DNA of 64,000 bases, from the NCBI GenBank assembly GCA_035576005.1, contig DATLXH010000157.1:18041-82040 (forward strand), given 5' to 3'. The position numbers and the translations under genes were made by a program. Numbering within the stretch: the first letter of the stretch is position 1; each line of letters begins with the position of its first letter. This stretch comes from DATLXH01 sp035576005 (GTDB lineage Bacteria > Acidobacteriota > Thermoanaerobaculia > Gp7-AA8). Shown here piece after piece: positions 1 to 8,781 of the stretch. Below the pieces are notes generated by a model. The model worked only from the letters and a program-made list of their open reading frames with translations. It ran no database searches and had not been told where the DNA came from.

Positions 1-58
1 CGTGGAGAAGCCGGTCGGCAGCCGAGATGCCGAAGGGAAACTCAAGATTTACCTATGA
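1..58 (+). CDS. 3' end of an unidentified upstream gene
   Basis: An open frame enters from the left edge (codons in phase with position 2) and stops at TGA 56-58, overlapping the hisH ATG at 55 as ATGA. Only about 18 residues are visible, ending KLKIYL, too few to assign a family. The 4-nt overlap shows it belongs to the same operon as the following hisH/hisF pair. By analogy with the second pair in this window it could be a sugar amidotransferase or another nonulosonate gene, but that is inference. Confidence 0.55.
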   Translation, partial: VEKPVGSRDAEGKLKIYL

Positions 59-684
59 TTGCCATCGTCGATTACGGGATGGGCAACGTCCGTTCCGTAC
101 TCAATGCATTCGATTACCTGGGCCACGACGCGGTCATCTCTTCTGACCCGGCGGTTATCGAGGACGCGGAGCGTATCGTTCTTCCGGGTGTCGGGGCCTT
201 TGGGGATGCGATCGCGAATCTGCGGAGTCGCGGGTTGGTCGAAGTGCTCCACGAGCAGGTCCTCGTAAAGAAGAAGCCGTTTCTAGGGATCTGTCTTGGA
301 ATGCAATTGCTCGCGAAAAGTAGTACCGAGCACGGCCTGCACGAAGGCCTTGGCTGGCTGGACGCCGAGGTGGTCCGCTTTGGAAACGGGAACGGGTCCT
401 TGAATGGTTTGAAGATTCCGCACATGGGATGGAACGAGATCGTCCCCGCTCGCGATCACCCGCTCCTGGAGCGACTTCCGGCCAAGCAGCGGAGTTTCTA
501 TTTCGTCCACAGTTATCACATCATCTGCCACGATCAGACCGACTCACTGGCGAGTTCCGAATATGGCTACAAGTTTACGGTGGCAGTGCATAGAGAGAAT
601 ATCTTCGCGACGCAGTTCCACCCGGAGAAGAGCCAGGACAACGGCCTGCAAGTGTTGCAGAACTTCGTCACCGGTGCGCCGTAA
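55..684 (+). CDS. hisH: HisH-type glutamine amidotransferase, first copy
   Basis: A 209-residue class-I glutamine amidotransferase of the HisH family, which hydrolyses glutamine and passes ammonia to a HisF partner. The oxyanion/nucleophile motif GICLGMQLL puts the catalytic Cys at residue 80, and the His-Glu part of the triad is in QFHPEKS near the C-terminus; length matches the family. Its stop lies 4 nt before hisF. The setting, next to NeuB/NeuC/NeuD rather than his genes, suggests ammonia supply for sugar amidation (as with P. aeruginosa HisH2/HisF2 and WbpG) rather than histidine synthesis. A second, divergent copy lies at 10345. Confidence 0.93.
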   Translation: MIAIVDYGMGNVRSVLNAFDYLGHDAVISSDPAVIEDAERIVLPGVGAFGDAIANLRSRGLVEVLHEQVLVKKKPFLGICLGMQLLAKSSTEHGLHEGLGWLDAEVVRFGNGNGSLNGLKIPHMGWNEIVPARDHPLLERLPAKQRSFYFVHSYHIICHDQTDSLASSEYGYKFTVAVHRENIFATQFHPEKSQDNGLQVLQNFVTGAP

Positions 685-688
685 CACG

Positions 689-1465
689 GTGCTGCAGAAG
701 CGGATCATCCCGAAGTTCCTGCTGAAGGAAGGGCGTCTTGTGAAGGCAGTCCGCTTCCACGAGTCATTCCGCGAAGCGGGGAATCCCGTAACGACGGCAA
801 AGGTCTATGACGCTTACGGTGTGGACGAGCTGATTTTTCTCGATATTGAGGCCACCATTCGGAGTCAGCAGACAGTCACCGACATCATAGAGCGAGTCTC
901 ACGCGAAGTCTTCATGCCATTCACGGTGGGCGGTGGAGTCAAGACACATGAAAACGTGAACCGGCTTCTCCGTGCCGGTGCAGACAAAATTTCCATCAAT
1001 ACCGCAGCGGTCGAGAAGCCGGGATTCGTCCGCGAAGCGGCGCAAATGTTCGGCGATCAGTGCATAACCGTGGCAATCGATTATAAGGAAGTTGCTCCCG
1101 GCGTCCGGCGTGTCTTTACTCATGCCGGCCAGCAGGAGACGGAGTTCGAGCCGATCGAGTGGGCGCTGCGAATGGAGGAGGCGAACTGTGGTGAAATCCT
1201 TCTCTGTTCCATCGATCGCGATGGCACCATGAGCGGTTATGATTTGGACGTCATTGAGCGGGCGAGTGATCGCCTCGGGGTACCGGTGATCGCTTCGAGC
1301 GGAGCGGGCTCGCTTCAGCACTGCATCGAAGGACTAAACGCGGGCGCCTCAGCTATCGCTATCAGCAGCATGTTTCTTTTCACCGATCACAGCCCGATAA
1401 AGGTGCGCTCCTATCTCTCGTCGAAGGGCGTACCGGTGCGTGCGAGCACGAGCAGTCGCAATTAG
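689..1465 (+). CDS. hisF: HisF-like TIM-barrel ammonia-channel subunit, first copy
   Basis: A 258-residue (beta/alpha)8 protein of the HisF family. GTG at 689, 4 nt after hisH, gives the family N-terminus (RIIPKFLLKEGR). Gate residues Arg5 and the Lys in GADKISINTAAV are kept, as is the second catalytic Asp in VAIDYKE. The first catalytic Asp of genuine cyclases (Asp11 in the usual CLDV motif) is replaced by Leu11. Known HisF needs both Asp residues for imidazole glycerol phosphate synthesis, so I infer this protein only docks HisH and channels ammonia to a sugar-modifying partner. That partner is not identified for this pair inside the window. Confidence 0.9.
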   Translation: MLQKRIIPKFLLKEGRLVKAVRFHESFREAGNPVTTAKVYDAYGVDELIFLDIEATIRSQQTVTDIIERVSREVFMPFTVGGGVKTHENVNRLLRAGADKISINTAAVEKPGFVREAAQMFGDQCITVAIDYKEVAPGVRRVFTHAGQQETEFEPIEWALRMEEANCGEILLCSIDRDGTMSGYDLDVIERASDRLGVPVIASSGAGSLQHCIEGLNAGASAIAISSMFLFTDHSPIKVRSYLSSKGVPVRASTSSRN

Positions 1466-1492
1466 GATTCGGCAGTTAAGGAGAGAACGACC

Positions 1493-2167
1493 TTGCGACT
1501 CTCGCTCCCGGTGGACGATCTGTCAGCGTACCTCGCCGCACAGATCTCCACGATATTTCCTGACCGCCACTCAATCTCCGCTGGCGGCGTCCGCGACTTT
1601 GTTAGTGCCGCGCTCGAGCGCGTGGAGTACTGCTTCTTGCGAATCAACAACAAGTACTTCCGTGACGTCAACGGGGCCCACTTCAACCACCTGCACACCG
1701 ACCAGTACGCGATGTTCCTTTATTTTTTCTCGAATACTGTTCACAGACGCGGTGGGAATTCTCAGCTGGCGGGGAAGGCCTATGCGCTCAACAAGGCACT
1801 ACATGCGCTCGACGCCTTCTACGAGGTTGAACTCCCCGACGTGTTCTGTTTCCAGCACCCGGTCGGTACTGTTTTAGGGCGAGGCCACTACGGCAACTTC
1901 TTCTTCGTCTATCAGCGCTGCTCGGTGGGGTCGAATCTCGACGGAGTGTATCCGACCATTGGTCAAGGAGTCGTCATGTACGGAGGCAGCGGTATCATCG
2001 GCGCGTGTAGCGTGGGTGAGAACTGCCGGCTATCCGTGAACTCGCTGCTGATGGACATGGACGCGCCTCCGGCGTCGATCGTATTCGGGCAATCTCCAAA
2101 CAACAATTTCAAACGCACGAAGCGCAATGTTGTCGCCGATCTCTTCCTCAGGGGCCCTGCAACATGA
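1493..2167 (+). CDS. Serine acetyltransferase-like hexapeptide acyltransferase
   Basis: A 224-residue protein whose C-terminal half has left-handed beta-helix acyltransferase features: HPVGTVLGRGHYGNFFFVYQ resembles the active-site region of serine acetyltransferase relatives, and SIVFGQSP closes the helix domain. The N-terminal half is helical. The start is TTG 1493, supported by AAGGAG about 9 nt upstream; the stop overlaps the neB-type gene that follows by 4 nt. In nonulosonate clusters such proteins are candidate O- or N-acetyltransferases acting on the sugar. The substrate cannot be read from sequence, and a role in cysteine synthesis is unlikely in this context. Confidence 0.75.
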   Translation: MRLSLPVDDLSAYLAAQISTIFPDRHSISAGGVRDFVSAALERVEYCFLRINNKYFRDVNGAHFNHLHTDQYAMFLYFFSNTVHRRGGNSQLAGKAYALNKALHALDAFYEVELPDVFCFQHPVGTVLGRGHYGNFFFVYQRCSVGSNLDGVYPTIGQGVVMYGGSGIIGACSVGENCRLSVNSLLMDMDAPPASIVFGQSPNNNFKRTKRNVVADLFLRGPAT

Positions 2168-3177
2168 GCCATTGCTACGTCATCGCGGAAGCGGGCGTGA
2201 ATCACAACGGCAGAATCGATCTTGCGGAACGACTGATCGATGCGGCTGTCGATGCCGGCGCTGACGCAGTAAAGTTTCAAAGCTTTCGAGCGGATAAGCT
2301 GGTCTCGCCTGACGCGCGCAAAGCCGAATATCAGCTCCGTTACACCGACGAGACCGAGTCCCAGTTGGAGATGCTCCGCAAACTGGAGCTTTCAGATCGA
2401 GACCACGAGCACCTGCGCGATCGGTGTCTCGAACGCCGCATTGAGTTCCTCTCGACACCTTTCGACGAAGAGAGTGCTGATATGCTGGAGGCTCTGGGCG
2501 TCGCTCGCTTCAAGGTGGCCTCAGGGGAGCTGACGAACGCACCTCTCTTGCAGCACTTAGCAGGCAAGGAAAAGCCGTTGATCGTTTCTACGGGGATGGC
2601 GACGCTCGAAGAAGTCGAACGTGCGGTGGCCGTCATCCGTGCCGCTGGCGACCCACCGGTGACGATTCTGCACTGTGTGTCGAACTATCCCGCACCGGTC
2701 GAAGAGGTCAACCTTCGGGCAATGCTGACTCTTGGGGCGCGGACGGGACACCCCGTAGGTTACTCTGATCACACGCTGGGCGTCGAGGTGTCACTTGCTG
2801 CCGTTGCGCTCGGCGCAACCGTCATCGAGAAGCATCTCACACTCGACCGTCAGCTGCCGGGGCCGGACCATCATGCGTCGCTCGAGCCAGCGGAGTTCAA
2901 GGAGATGGTTCGGCTGATTAGAAACATCGAACGAGCGCTTGGGGATGGCCGCAAAGCACCTACTACCTCGGAGGAATCGACTCGGCTGGTGGCGAGGAAG
3001 AGCTTGTTCGCTCGTGTTCCCATAACTCGGGGCGCCATCATCGAGACATCGATGCTGATTTGTAAACGCCCCGGTGACGGCATCTCACCGCTGGATATTG
3101 ATCGTGTAGTCGGTCTGCGCGCAGCAATCGATGTGAGAGAGGGCGAGAAGATCAGTTGGGCGACTCTGGAATCGTGA
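2164..3177 (+). CDS. neuB: N-acetylneuraminate/legionaminate synthase family (NeuB)
   Basis: A 337-residue nonulosonic acid synthase that condenses phosphoenolpyruvate with a 6-carbon N-acetyl sugar. The NeuB TIM barrel (about residues 8-265) begins with VIAEAGVNHNG, has DAVKFQSF, FKVASGEL and the metal/substrate motif GYSDHTLG, and is followed by a C-terminal SAF antifreeze-like domain (about 280-335). Length and domain order are as expected. The ATG overlaps the preceding stop and its own TGA overlaps the neuC GTG. With the aminotransferase and acyltransferase next door, a 5,7-diamino sugar (legionaminic or pseudaminic type) is more likely than sialic acid. Confidence 0.95.
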   Translation: MSHCYVIAEAGVNHNGRIDLAERLIDAAVDAGADAVKFQSFRADKLVSPDARKAEYQLRYTDETESQLEMLRKLELSDRDHEHLRDRCLERRIEFLSTPFDEESADMLEALGVARFKVASGELTNAPLLQHLAGKEKPLIVSTGMATLEEVERAVAVIRAAGDPPVTILHCVSNYPAPVEEVNLRAMLTLGARTGHPVGYSDHTLGVEVSLAAVALGATVIEKHLTLDRQLPGPDHHASLEPAEFKEMVRLIRNIERALGDGRKAPTTSEESTRLVARKSLFARVPITRGAIIETSMLICKRPGDGISPLDIDRVVGLRAAIDVREGEKISWATLES

Positions 3178-4337
3178 CGTCCAGGTCAGCAGCTATTGAG
3201 CGCGTCGCGGTCGTCACCGGGACTCGCGCGGAGTACGGCCTGCTGCGGCCCGTGATTCGGCGTCTACAGGACCGTTTCGATGTCGCGGTTATCCTTGCCG
3301 GCATGCACCTCGCCGATCAGTTCGGGCGTACCGAGCGCGACGTGATCTCCGACAAATTTACAATTGCCGCGCGTGTGGACATGCTTTTTTCACGTGATGA
3401 TCACGCAGCGATGGCCAAATCGATTGGAGTCGGTGTCCTTGGAATCTCGCAGGCCGTAGAGAGTTTCGGCGCGGATGCGGTAGTGGTGCTTGGAGATCGT
3501 GTCGAGGCGTTCGCAGGCGCAATTGCCGGTGCGGCGATGAACCGAGTCGTTGCTCACCTACACGGAGGTGAGATCTCGCGCGGTGGTCTGGATGAGTCGA
3601 TGAGGCACGCGATTACACGCTTTGCACATATTCATTTTGCGGCGACACCAGGCAGCGGCGAGCGGCTAATCAGGATGGGAGAGGATTCTGACCGCGTGAG
3701 GGTCGTTGGCGCTCCCGGTCTCGACACGATTCGTGCCACGGAATTGCGATCTCGAGAGGAGATAGCGGACGTGCTTGGAAGTCCGCTACCGAGCGAATAC
3801 GTGCTGATCGTTCAGCATCCTGTGACGACTGATGCCGACGCGGCCGCCGCGCAGATCGAGTCGACGCTTCTCGCAGTTGAGGATCTGTCGCTACCGAGCG
3901 TAGTGATCTATCCCAACGCCGATGCGGGAGGCCGACGAATGATCGAGGTGATCGAACGATGGCGAGGGCGCAGTGGGCTGATCGTTGCTCGAAGTCTCGA
4001 TCACGTTTCGTATCTGACGCTCTTGAAGAATGCTGCATGTCTCGTTGGGAATAGCAGCAGCGGAATCATCGAAGCACCGGCGTTTCACGTCGCGGCCGTC
4101 AATATAGGGTCGCGACAGGCGGGACGTGAGCGGGCGCCGAACGTGATCGATGTCTCGCCAGACCGAGGACAGATCCGAGAAGCGATCCAGCGCGCGCTCG
4201 GCGATGGTTCATTCCGAGCTGCGCTGGCGGCTTGTACTAGCCCATATGGCGAGGGCCACGCTAGCGAACGCATCGCCGACGCTCTGGCCGGAATCCAAAT
4301 CAACTGCGCCCTGCTTCAGAAGCACATCACCTACTGA
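3174..4337 (+). CDS. neuC: Hydrolysing UDP-HexNAc 2-epimerase (NeuC/LegG-like)
   Basis: A GT-B fold epimerase that releases the nucleotide while inverting C2, making the ManNAc-type substrate for NeuB. Visible are VVTGTRAEYGLLRPVIRRL at the N-terminus, HLHGGEISRGGLDESMRHAITR in the mid-region (the HGGE-type motif of the family) and the C-terminal NSSSGIIEAP nucleotide-binding segment. I start it at GTG 3174, which overlaps the neuB TGA; an upstream start at 3156 is possible. Its order directly after neuB matches LegG/LegI or NeuC/NeuB operons. If the aminotransferase acts upstream, the substrate would be a UDP- or GDP-diacetamido-trideoxyhexose. Confidence 0.93.
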   Translation: MTSRSAAIERVAVVTGTRAEYGLLRPVIRRLQDRFDVAVILAGMHLADQFGRTERDVISDKFTIAARVDMLFSRDDHAAMAKSIGVGVLGISQAVESFGADAVVVLGDRVEAFAGAIAGAAMNRVVAHLHGGEISRGGLDESMRHAITRFAHIHFAATPGSGERLIRMGEDSDRVRVVGAPGLDTIRATELRSREEIADVLGSPLPSEYVLIVQHPVTTDADAAAAQIESTLLAVEDLSLPSVVIYPNADAGGRRMIEVIERWRGRSGLIVARSLDHVSYLTLLKNAACLVGNSSSGIIEAPAFHVAAVNIGSRQAGRERAPNVIDVSPDRGQIREAIQRALGDGSFRAALAACTSPYGEGHASERIADALAGIQINCALLQKHITY

Positions 4338-4969
4338 TGAACGACGTCTTCGTATATGGCGGCGGTGGCCATGGGAAAGTCGTCGCGGAAGTCATCGAGT
4401 CGATGGGCGGCTACAGAGTCGTAGGATTCCTCGATGATCGCCTCGATCGTGGCCACCGAATTGGTCGGTGGACCGTAATTGGTGGTGCGACTGCGCTCGC
4501 CGATCTCGTATCCGAGGGAGTACGTGCGGCAATTGTCGGGATCGGTAGCAATGAGACGCGCGTAGGGAAGGCGGAACTGCTTCGGCAGCATGGGATTGCT
4601 TTGCTGACGGCAATTCATGCGAGCTCCGTTATTTCGCCGAGCGCGCGGCTCGGTGCCGGGACCGTCGCCATGGCTGGTGTCATCGTGAATGCCGACACGG
4701 TTGTCGGTGATAATTCGATTCTTAATACAGGGGCTACCGTAGATCACGATTGCCGGATCGGTCAAGGCTGCCATATTTCGCCTGGCGCGCATCTCGCCGG
4801 AAACGTGTCAGTGGGATCGTTTGCGCACATCGGAATTGGCGCAAGCGTAATTCAAAACATTGTCATCGGTCGCGGCGCGATAGTTGGTGCTGGAGCTGCA
4901 GTCATCCGCGACGTAGCGGACGGAGCGACGGTCGTCGGTGTTCCTGCTGTTGTCCGTACGACATCGTAA
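4337..4969 (+). CDS. neuD: NeuD-family sugar O/N-acyltransferase (LegH/PglD-like)
   Basis: A 210-residue sugar acyltransferase of the NeuD/PglD type: an N-terminal Rossmann-like PglD_N domain (VYGGGGHGKVVAEVIESMGG, about residues 4-80) followed by a left-handed beta-helix of hexapeptide repeats (about 95-205), with the His-Asp active-site segment around TGATVDHDCRIGQGCHISPG. The ATG overlaps the neuC stop as TGATG. NeuD in sialic acid clusters O-acetylates; PglD and LegH N-acetylate the 4-amino sugar made by a DegT aminotransferase. Since such an aminotransferase follows at once, an N-acyl role is the better guess. Confidence 0.9.
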   Translation: MNDVFVYGGGGHGKVVAEVIESMGGYRVVGFLDDRLDRGHRIGRWTVIGGATALADLVSEGVRAAIVGIGSNETRVGKAELLRQHGIALLTAIHASSVISPSARLGAGTVAMAGVIVNADTVVGDNSILNTGATVDHDCRIGQGCHISPGAHLAGNVSVGSFAHIGIGASVIQNIVIGRGAIVGAGAAVIRDVADGATVVGVPAVVRTTS

Positions 4970-4980
4970 AGGAGCTGTTC

Positions 4981-6471
4981 ATGGACGAAACCAAGCGCCG
5001 GGTACTGATCAATCCTTCGCTCTCTATTCGCGATACGCTACGTGTCATCGACGCTGGTGGGCTCGCGATTGCACTCATTGTAGATGATCGGGAGTGCCTG
5101 CGGGGCTCAGTCACGGATGGCGACATTCGGCGAGCAATCTTGCGAGGTGCGCACCTCGACGAACGAGTCGAGACGATTATGAATTGCGACCCCGTCACAG
5201 TGACGCCGACGACCGACATGCAAGATATCCGCAGTATCTTTATTGAGTCCAGTCTGAAGCATATACCTGTGGTCGACCATGACCGGCGTGTTCTTGACAT
5301 CCTACTTGTGTCGGACCTCCTTTCTGTGCCGCTTTCGAATCCGGATATCACCGACCGAGAGATTGCTGCGGTCCTCGAGGTTCTGCACACGCCGAACCTC
5401 AGTCTCGGACCCAAGGTGACCGAGTTTGAAGCCAGGATCGCTGCTTTCGCAAATCGGAAGTTCGCTGTAGCCGTCAACAGCGGCACATCCGGTCTTCACC
5501 TTGTGGTAAGAGCCCTCGGGCTAGGCGAGGGTGACGAGGTTATTACGACGCCGTTCAGCTTTATTGCCTCGAGCAATTGCCTTCTGTATGAACGGGCTAT
5601 ACCAAGATTTGTCGACATTGACGCAGACACGTACAACATCGACCCGGCGAAAATCGAGGCGGCCATCACGCCGCGCACAAAAGCAATTCTAGCCGTTGAT
5701 GTCTTCGGGCAGCCCGCGAAATACGACGTCATTGCTGCCATCGCCGACAAGCACGGACTCAAACTCATCTCCGACTGTTGCGAGTCCATCGGCGCGGAAT
5801 ACCTCGGACGCAAGTCGAGTATCTATGGCGAGGCTGGAGTGTTTGCCTTCTATCCTAACAAGCAGATCACCACCGGGGAGGGAGGAGCCGTGATTACGGA
5901 CGATCCGGACGTTGCGAGGCTCTGCAGGTCAATGCGCAACCAAGGCCGCGGTGAGGGCGGTGGCTGGCTAGCGCACGAACGCCTCGGATACAACTATCGT
6001 CTCTCGGACATTAGTTGCGCACTCGGAATAGTCCAGATCCAACGGCTCGACGACATCCTGACTCGGCGGCAACGTGTAGCCGACGTTTACATGGAGCTGT
6101 TGCATGGCGTCGAGGAGATCCACGCGCCATTCGTTCATCCCAACGTTACGCGCATGAGCTGGTTTGTCTACGTCGTCCGCCTCGGCGATAAATTCACCCG
6201 CGAAGATCGTGATGAGATTATTCAGGATCTGCGACGCCACGGAATCGGGGCCAACAACTACTTTCCGCCGATTCACCTGCAGCCTTTCTATCGCCAGCAG
6301 TTCGGCTATGACGAGGGTGCTTTCCCTATCACTGAATCCGTCGCAAATAGGACCATCGCCCTACCTTTCCACAACAATCTCACCTCCGAAGATTGCTCCA
6401 TCGTGGTGTCCCGCCTTAAGGAGGCCATGACCCGAGTGGGCAGTCCATCAGTTCACAAAGGCCGGTACTAA
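4981..6471 (+). CDS. CBS-domain pair fused to DegT/DnrJ/EryC1 aminotransferase
   Basis: A 496-residue two-part protein. Residues about 10-120 form a CBS pair (SIRDTLRVIDAGGLAIALIVDD, then SVTDGDIRRAI and HIPVVDHDRRVLDILLVSDLL). Residues about 125-490 are a full PLP sugar aminotransferase with NSGTSGLHLVVRALGLG, ITTPFSFIASSNC, DCCESIGAEY and the Schiff-base Lys294 in FYPNKQITTGEGG. ATG 4981 is preceded by AAAGGAGC. The family transaminates a 4-keto sugar, fitting LegC/PseC/PglE. CBS pairs are known on PtmE-type nucleotidyltransferases of legionaminate pathways; here the pair sits on the aminotransferase, an arrangement I do not recognise as common. Confidence 0.88.
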   Translation: MDETKRRVLINPSLSIRDTLRVIDAGGLAIALIVDDRECLRGSVTDGDIRRAILRGAHLDERVETIMNCDPVTVTPTTDMQDIRSIFIESSLKHIPVVDHDRRVLDILLVSDLLSVPLSNPDITDREIAAVLEVLHTPNLSLGPKVTEFEARIAAFANRKFAVAVNSGTSGLHLVVRALGLGEGDEVITTPFSFIASSNCLLYERAIPRFVDIDADTYNIDPAKIEAAITPRTKAILAVDVFGQPAKYDVIAAIADKHGLKLISDCCESIGAEYLGRKSSIYGEAGVFAFYPNKQITTGEGGAVITDDPDVARLCRSMRNQGRGEGGGWLAHERLGYNYRLSDISCALGIVQIQRLDDILTRRQRVADVYMELLHGVEEIHAPFVHPNVTRMSWFVYVVRLGDKFTREDRDEIIQDLRRHGIGANNYFPPIHLQPFYRQQFGYDEGAFPITESVANRTIALPFHNNLTSEDCSIVVSRLKEAMTRVGSPSVHKGRY

Positions 6472-7425
6472 TTGAGCTGCGTTGTTTGCCACGGAACAGA
6501 CTGCACACGCAGTATTGTGACCTACAAAAGCACTTGGGAGCGCTGTGATCGTTGTAGCTGCTTATCTCGGGAAGTCCGACCGAGGTACCCGCTCGAGTGG
6601 CTTGCCCGATTTATCCCGGCGTTTACGCCAAGAGCTCGGGCGCTTCGGCAACTGTTCGGAAGAAAAGCGACTGGAACTGATTATTATCGTTATTATGAGA
6701 ACTTCATCTCCCGCGGCGATGAGGGAAAATGGGCCGGTGAGTACACGGCGTTTCAGGAGCGGCTTTCACAGCTGCGTCTGTCGCTGGACGGACGGAGCCT
6801 GCTGGATATCTCCGGCGAGCCAGGCTTCTTCGGGCGCGAGGCCAGTCGTTCAGGTGCGACGGAGGTGACTGTGACTGCCTTCGCCGACAATGTGGCGGAT
6901 GCAATGCGCGAACACCTACGTCTCGCCGCCTTTCCGTACGATTTCAACAGCGACCGGCTCAGTATTCTTGCTGGCCGCCAGTTTGACTGGATCTGCTGCA
7001 GGTACGCAATCGGTTTTTGCGAACGCTTGGATGATTTCTTCGCCGATCTCGGGCTAGTCGCAAGCCCGGGAGGTTACGTATACATGTCTTTTTCGCCACC
7101 CAGTCTTGGTGTATGCAGCCGTTGGATGTTCGACGACTATACGTATCTTCGGCAGTACACACTCGACACAGTGCTGGTAGCCGCCTTGAAGGCTGGTTTT
7201 GACGTGGTGCGGGTTTTCGATGACGGTAGCTACCGGTACGATCACGGTTTGCACTGGGTCCAAAAGCTTGTTACGGAGGTTTACCGGAAATTGATCTCGA
7301 GGTCGCTGACGAGTGGCAGTGACTACTACAGGCTGTGGCAGCACAACGTTGCAGTACTGCTTCGCAGAGGTCCAAAGGACGGCGATCATGTCCTACCGAT
7401 GCCCTCGTCCTTTCCCCATTTATAG
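6472..7425 (+). CDS. Zinc-ribbon SAM-dependent methyltransferase-like protein
   Basis: A 317-residue protein with an N-terminal cysteine cluster (CVVCHGTDC and CDRCSC) like the metal-binding head of methyltransferases of the sugar C-methyltransferase type, and a mid-domain resembling a class-I SAM fold: LLDISGEPGFFGREASRSGA occupies the motif-I position. The glycine motif is unusual (DISGEPGFFG rather than DxGxGxG), so activity should not be assumed. The start TTG 6472 directly follows the preceding TAA, with no clear ribosome site, so it probably depends on coupled translation. It lies between the aminotransferase and the flippase; the substrate is probably a sugar of this repeat unit. Confidence 0.65.
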   Translation: MSCVVCHGTDCTRSIVTYKSTWERCDRCSCLSREVRPRYPLEWLARFIPAFTPRARALRQLFGRKATGTDYYRYYENFISRGDEGKWAGEYTAFQERLSQLRLSLDGRSLLDISGEPGFFGREASRSGATEVTVTAFADNVADAMREHLRLAAFPYDFNSDRLSILAGRQFDWICCRYAIGFCERLDDFFADLGLVASPGGYVYMSFSPPSLGVCSRWMFDDYTYLRQYTLDTVLVAALKAGFDVVRVFDDGSYRYDHGLHWVQKLVTEVYRKLISRSLTSGSDYYRLWQHNVAVLLRRGPKDGDHVLPMPSSFPHL

Positions 7426-7431
7426 GTCCTG

Positions 7432-8781
7432 ATGCGACCTGTCGAATCGGATAAGAAGGTTGTAGGACAACGCCTTTGGTCGAGGCTGCTGCGTATTGTG
7501 GACCACCCGGATCTGCTCCGACGTGTGGCCGGATCGGGTCTTATTCGCGAATCGGCCACATACATCAGTGGAAATATCCTCATCCGTTCAATTCCGTTCC
7601 TGCTTCTGCCCGTTCTGACCCGCTATCTCTCTCCCGAAGACTTCGGACGAGTCACGATGTTTGCGATTGGCGTGAGCATGGTTGCGCCACTCGTCGGACT
7701 TTCAACCGACAGCGCAATCAGCCGACAATATTTCGAACGCGACACAATTGACTTTTCCAACTACGTTACCAATTGCTTGTACGTGATGGCTGCGAGCTTG
7801 GCAGTGCTACTGCCGATCGCGATCGCGCTATCAGGGCAGCTTGGAGCGGCTCTAGCACTCCCTCCGGCTTGGATTTGGCTGCTAGTTGTCATGGCTGCTG
7901 CCCGATATATTGGCAACGTCACGGTCGTGGCGTGGCAAGTACGGCACCAGCCCCGGCCATATGCAGTCTACCTTTTCCTCCAGACACTCACGGTGTTCGG
8001 AATCTCAATCGTTCTCGTCGTTGTTCTCCGGTTCGGCTGGCGCGGCAGAGTCGCTGGTGAAACGGCAGCCCTTCTAGCGTTCGCGGTTGTGGGCCTCGTA
8101 GTTCTGACGCGAGCCGGCTGGATACGGCATGGATTCAACAAGTCTCATGTCAGGCACGCTGTAAGTTTCGGAACGGGGATAGTGATTCATCTCTATGGAT
8201 CTTTGCTCGTTATTGCCGCCGACCGCTTTTTCCTTACGCACATGCTCGACGTTGGACAAACAGGACTCTACGCTGTCGGCGCGCAGGTGGCGATGATCAT
8301 TGGCGTACTGGAGCATTCATTCAATCAGGCTTGGAGTCCTTGGTTGTTCGGTCGTCTTAAGAACGGACGGCGTTCGGATTTGACGCTTATACGGCGCATC
8401 ACTGCCGTTTACACCGGCGTCATCATAGGACTGGCACTCTTGCTCTGGCTTGTTACGCCGTATTTTCTCCCGCTTCTGGTTGGCAAAGCTTTCGCGGGTG
8501 CTTCTCAATTCGTGCTCTGGCTTGCGCTCGGAAATGCATTCAGCGGCATGTACAAGATGGCCGTGAATCAGATTTTCTATATGAACCGCACCGATCTTCT
8601 CGCGGTGATAACGGTAATCTCCGGAGTGGTGAATCTTTGTTTGAATTACCTGTTGATATCGCGAAACGGCGCGGTCGGCGCAGCGCAGGCAACTGCCGCC
8701 ACATTCTTTCTTTCGTACGTGCTCACATATCTTTTATCTCGCCGTGTGACGCGTTCTCTTTATGCAAGCTTTAGCGACTGA
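7432..8781 (+). CDS. wzx: Wzx-type polysaccharide flippase, module A
   Basis: A 449-residue integral membrane protein of the MATE/MOP superfamily polysaccharide transporter group. About 12-14 hydrophobic helices are visible, starting with the usual amphipathic entry YISGNILIRSIPFLLLPVLT and the loop YLSPEDFGRV. It is expected to flip the undecaprenyl-linked repeat unit across the inner membrane. It lies between the methyltransferase-like gene and a putative glycosyltransferase whose ATG (8762) overlaps its end by 20 nt. A second flippase of different sequence lies at 42196, one of the signs that this window encodes two separate polymers. Confidence 0.9.
   Translation: MRPVESDKKVVGQRLWSRLLRIVDHPDLLRRVAGSGLIRESATYISGNILIRSIPFLLLPVLTRYLSPEDFGRVTMFAIGVSMVAPLVGLSTDSAISRQYFERDTIDFSNYVTNCLYVMAASLAVLLPIAIALSGQLGAALALPPAWIWLLVVMAAARYIGNVTVVAWQVRHQPRPYAVYLFLQTLTVFGISIVLVVVLRFGWRGRVAGETAALLAFAVVGLVVLTRAGWIRHGFNKSHVRHAVSFGTGIVIHLYGSLLVIAADRFFLTHMLDVGQTGLYAVGAQVAMIIGVLEHSFNQAWSPWLFGRLKNGRRSDLTLIRRITAVYTGVIIGLALLLWLVTPYFLPLLVGKAFAGASQFVLWLALGNAFSGMYKMAVNQIFYMNRTDLLAVITVISGVVNLCLNYLLISRNGAVGAAQATAATFFLSYVLTYLLSRRVTRSLYASFSD

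Noticed and set aside
55..1465. Histidine biosynthesis operon fragment
   Set aside because: No other his genes, nonulosonate genes follow directly, and the HisF catalytic Asp11 is replaced by Leu.
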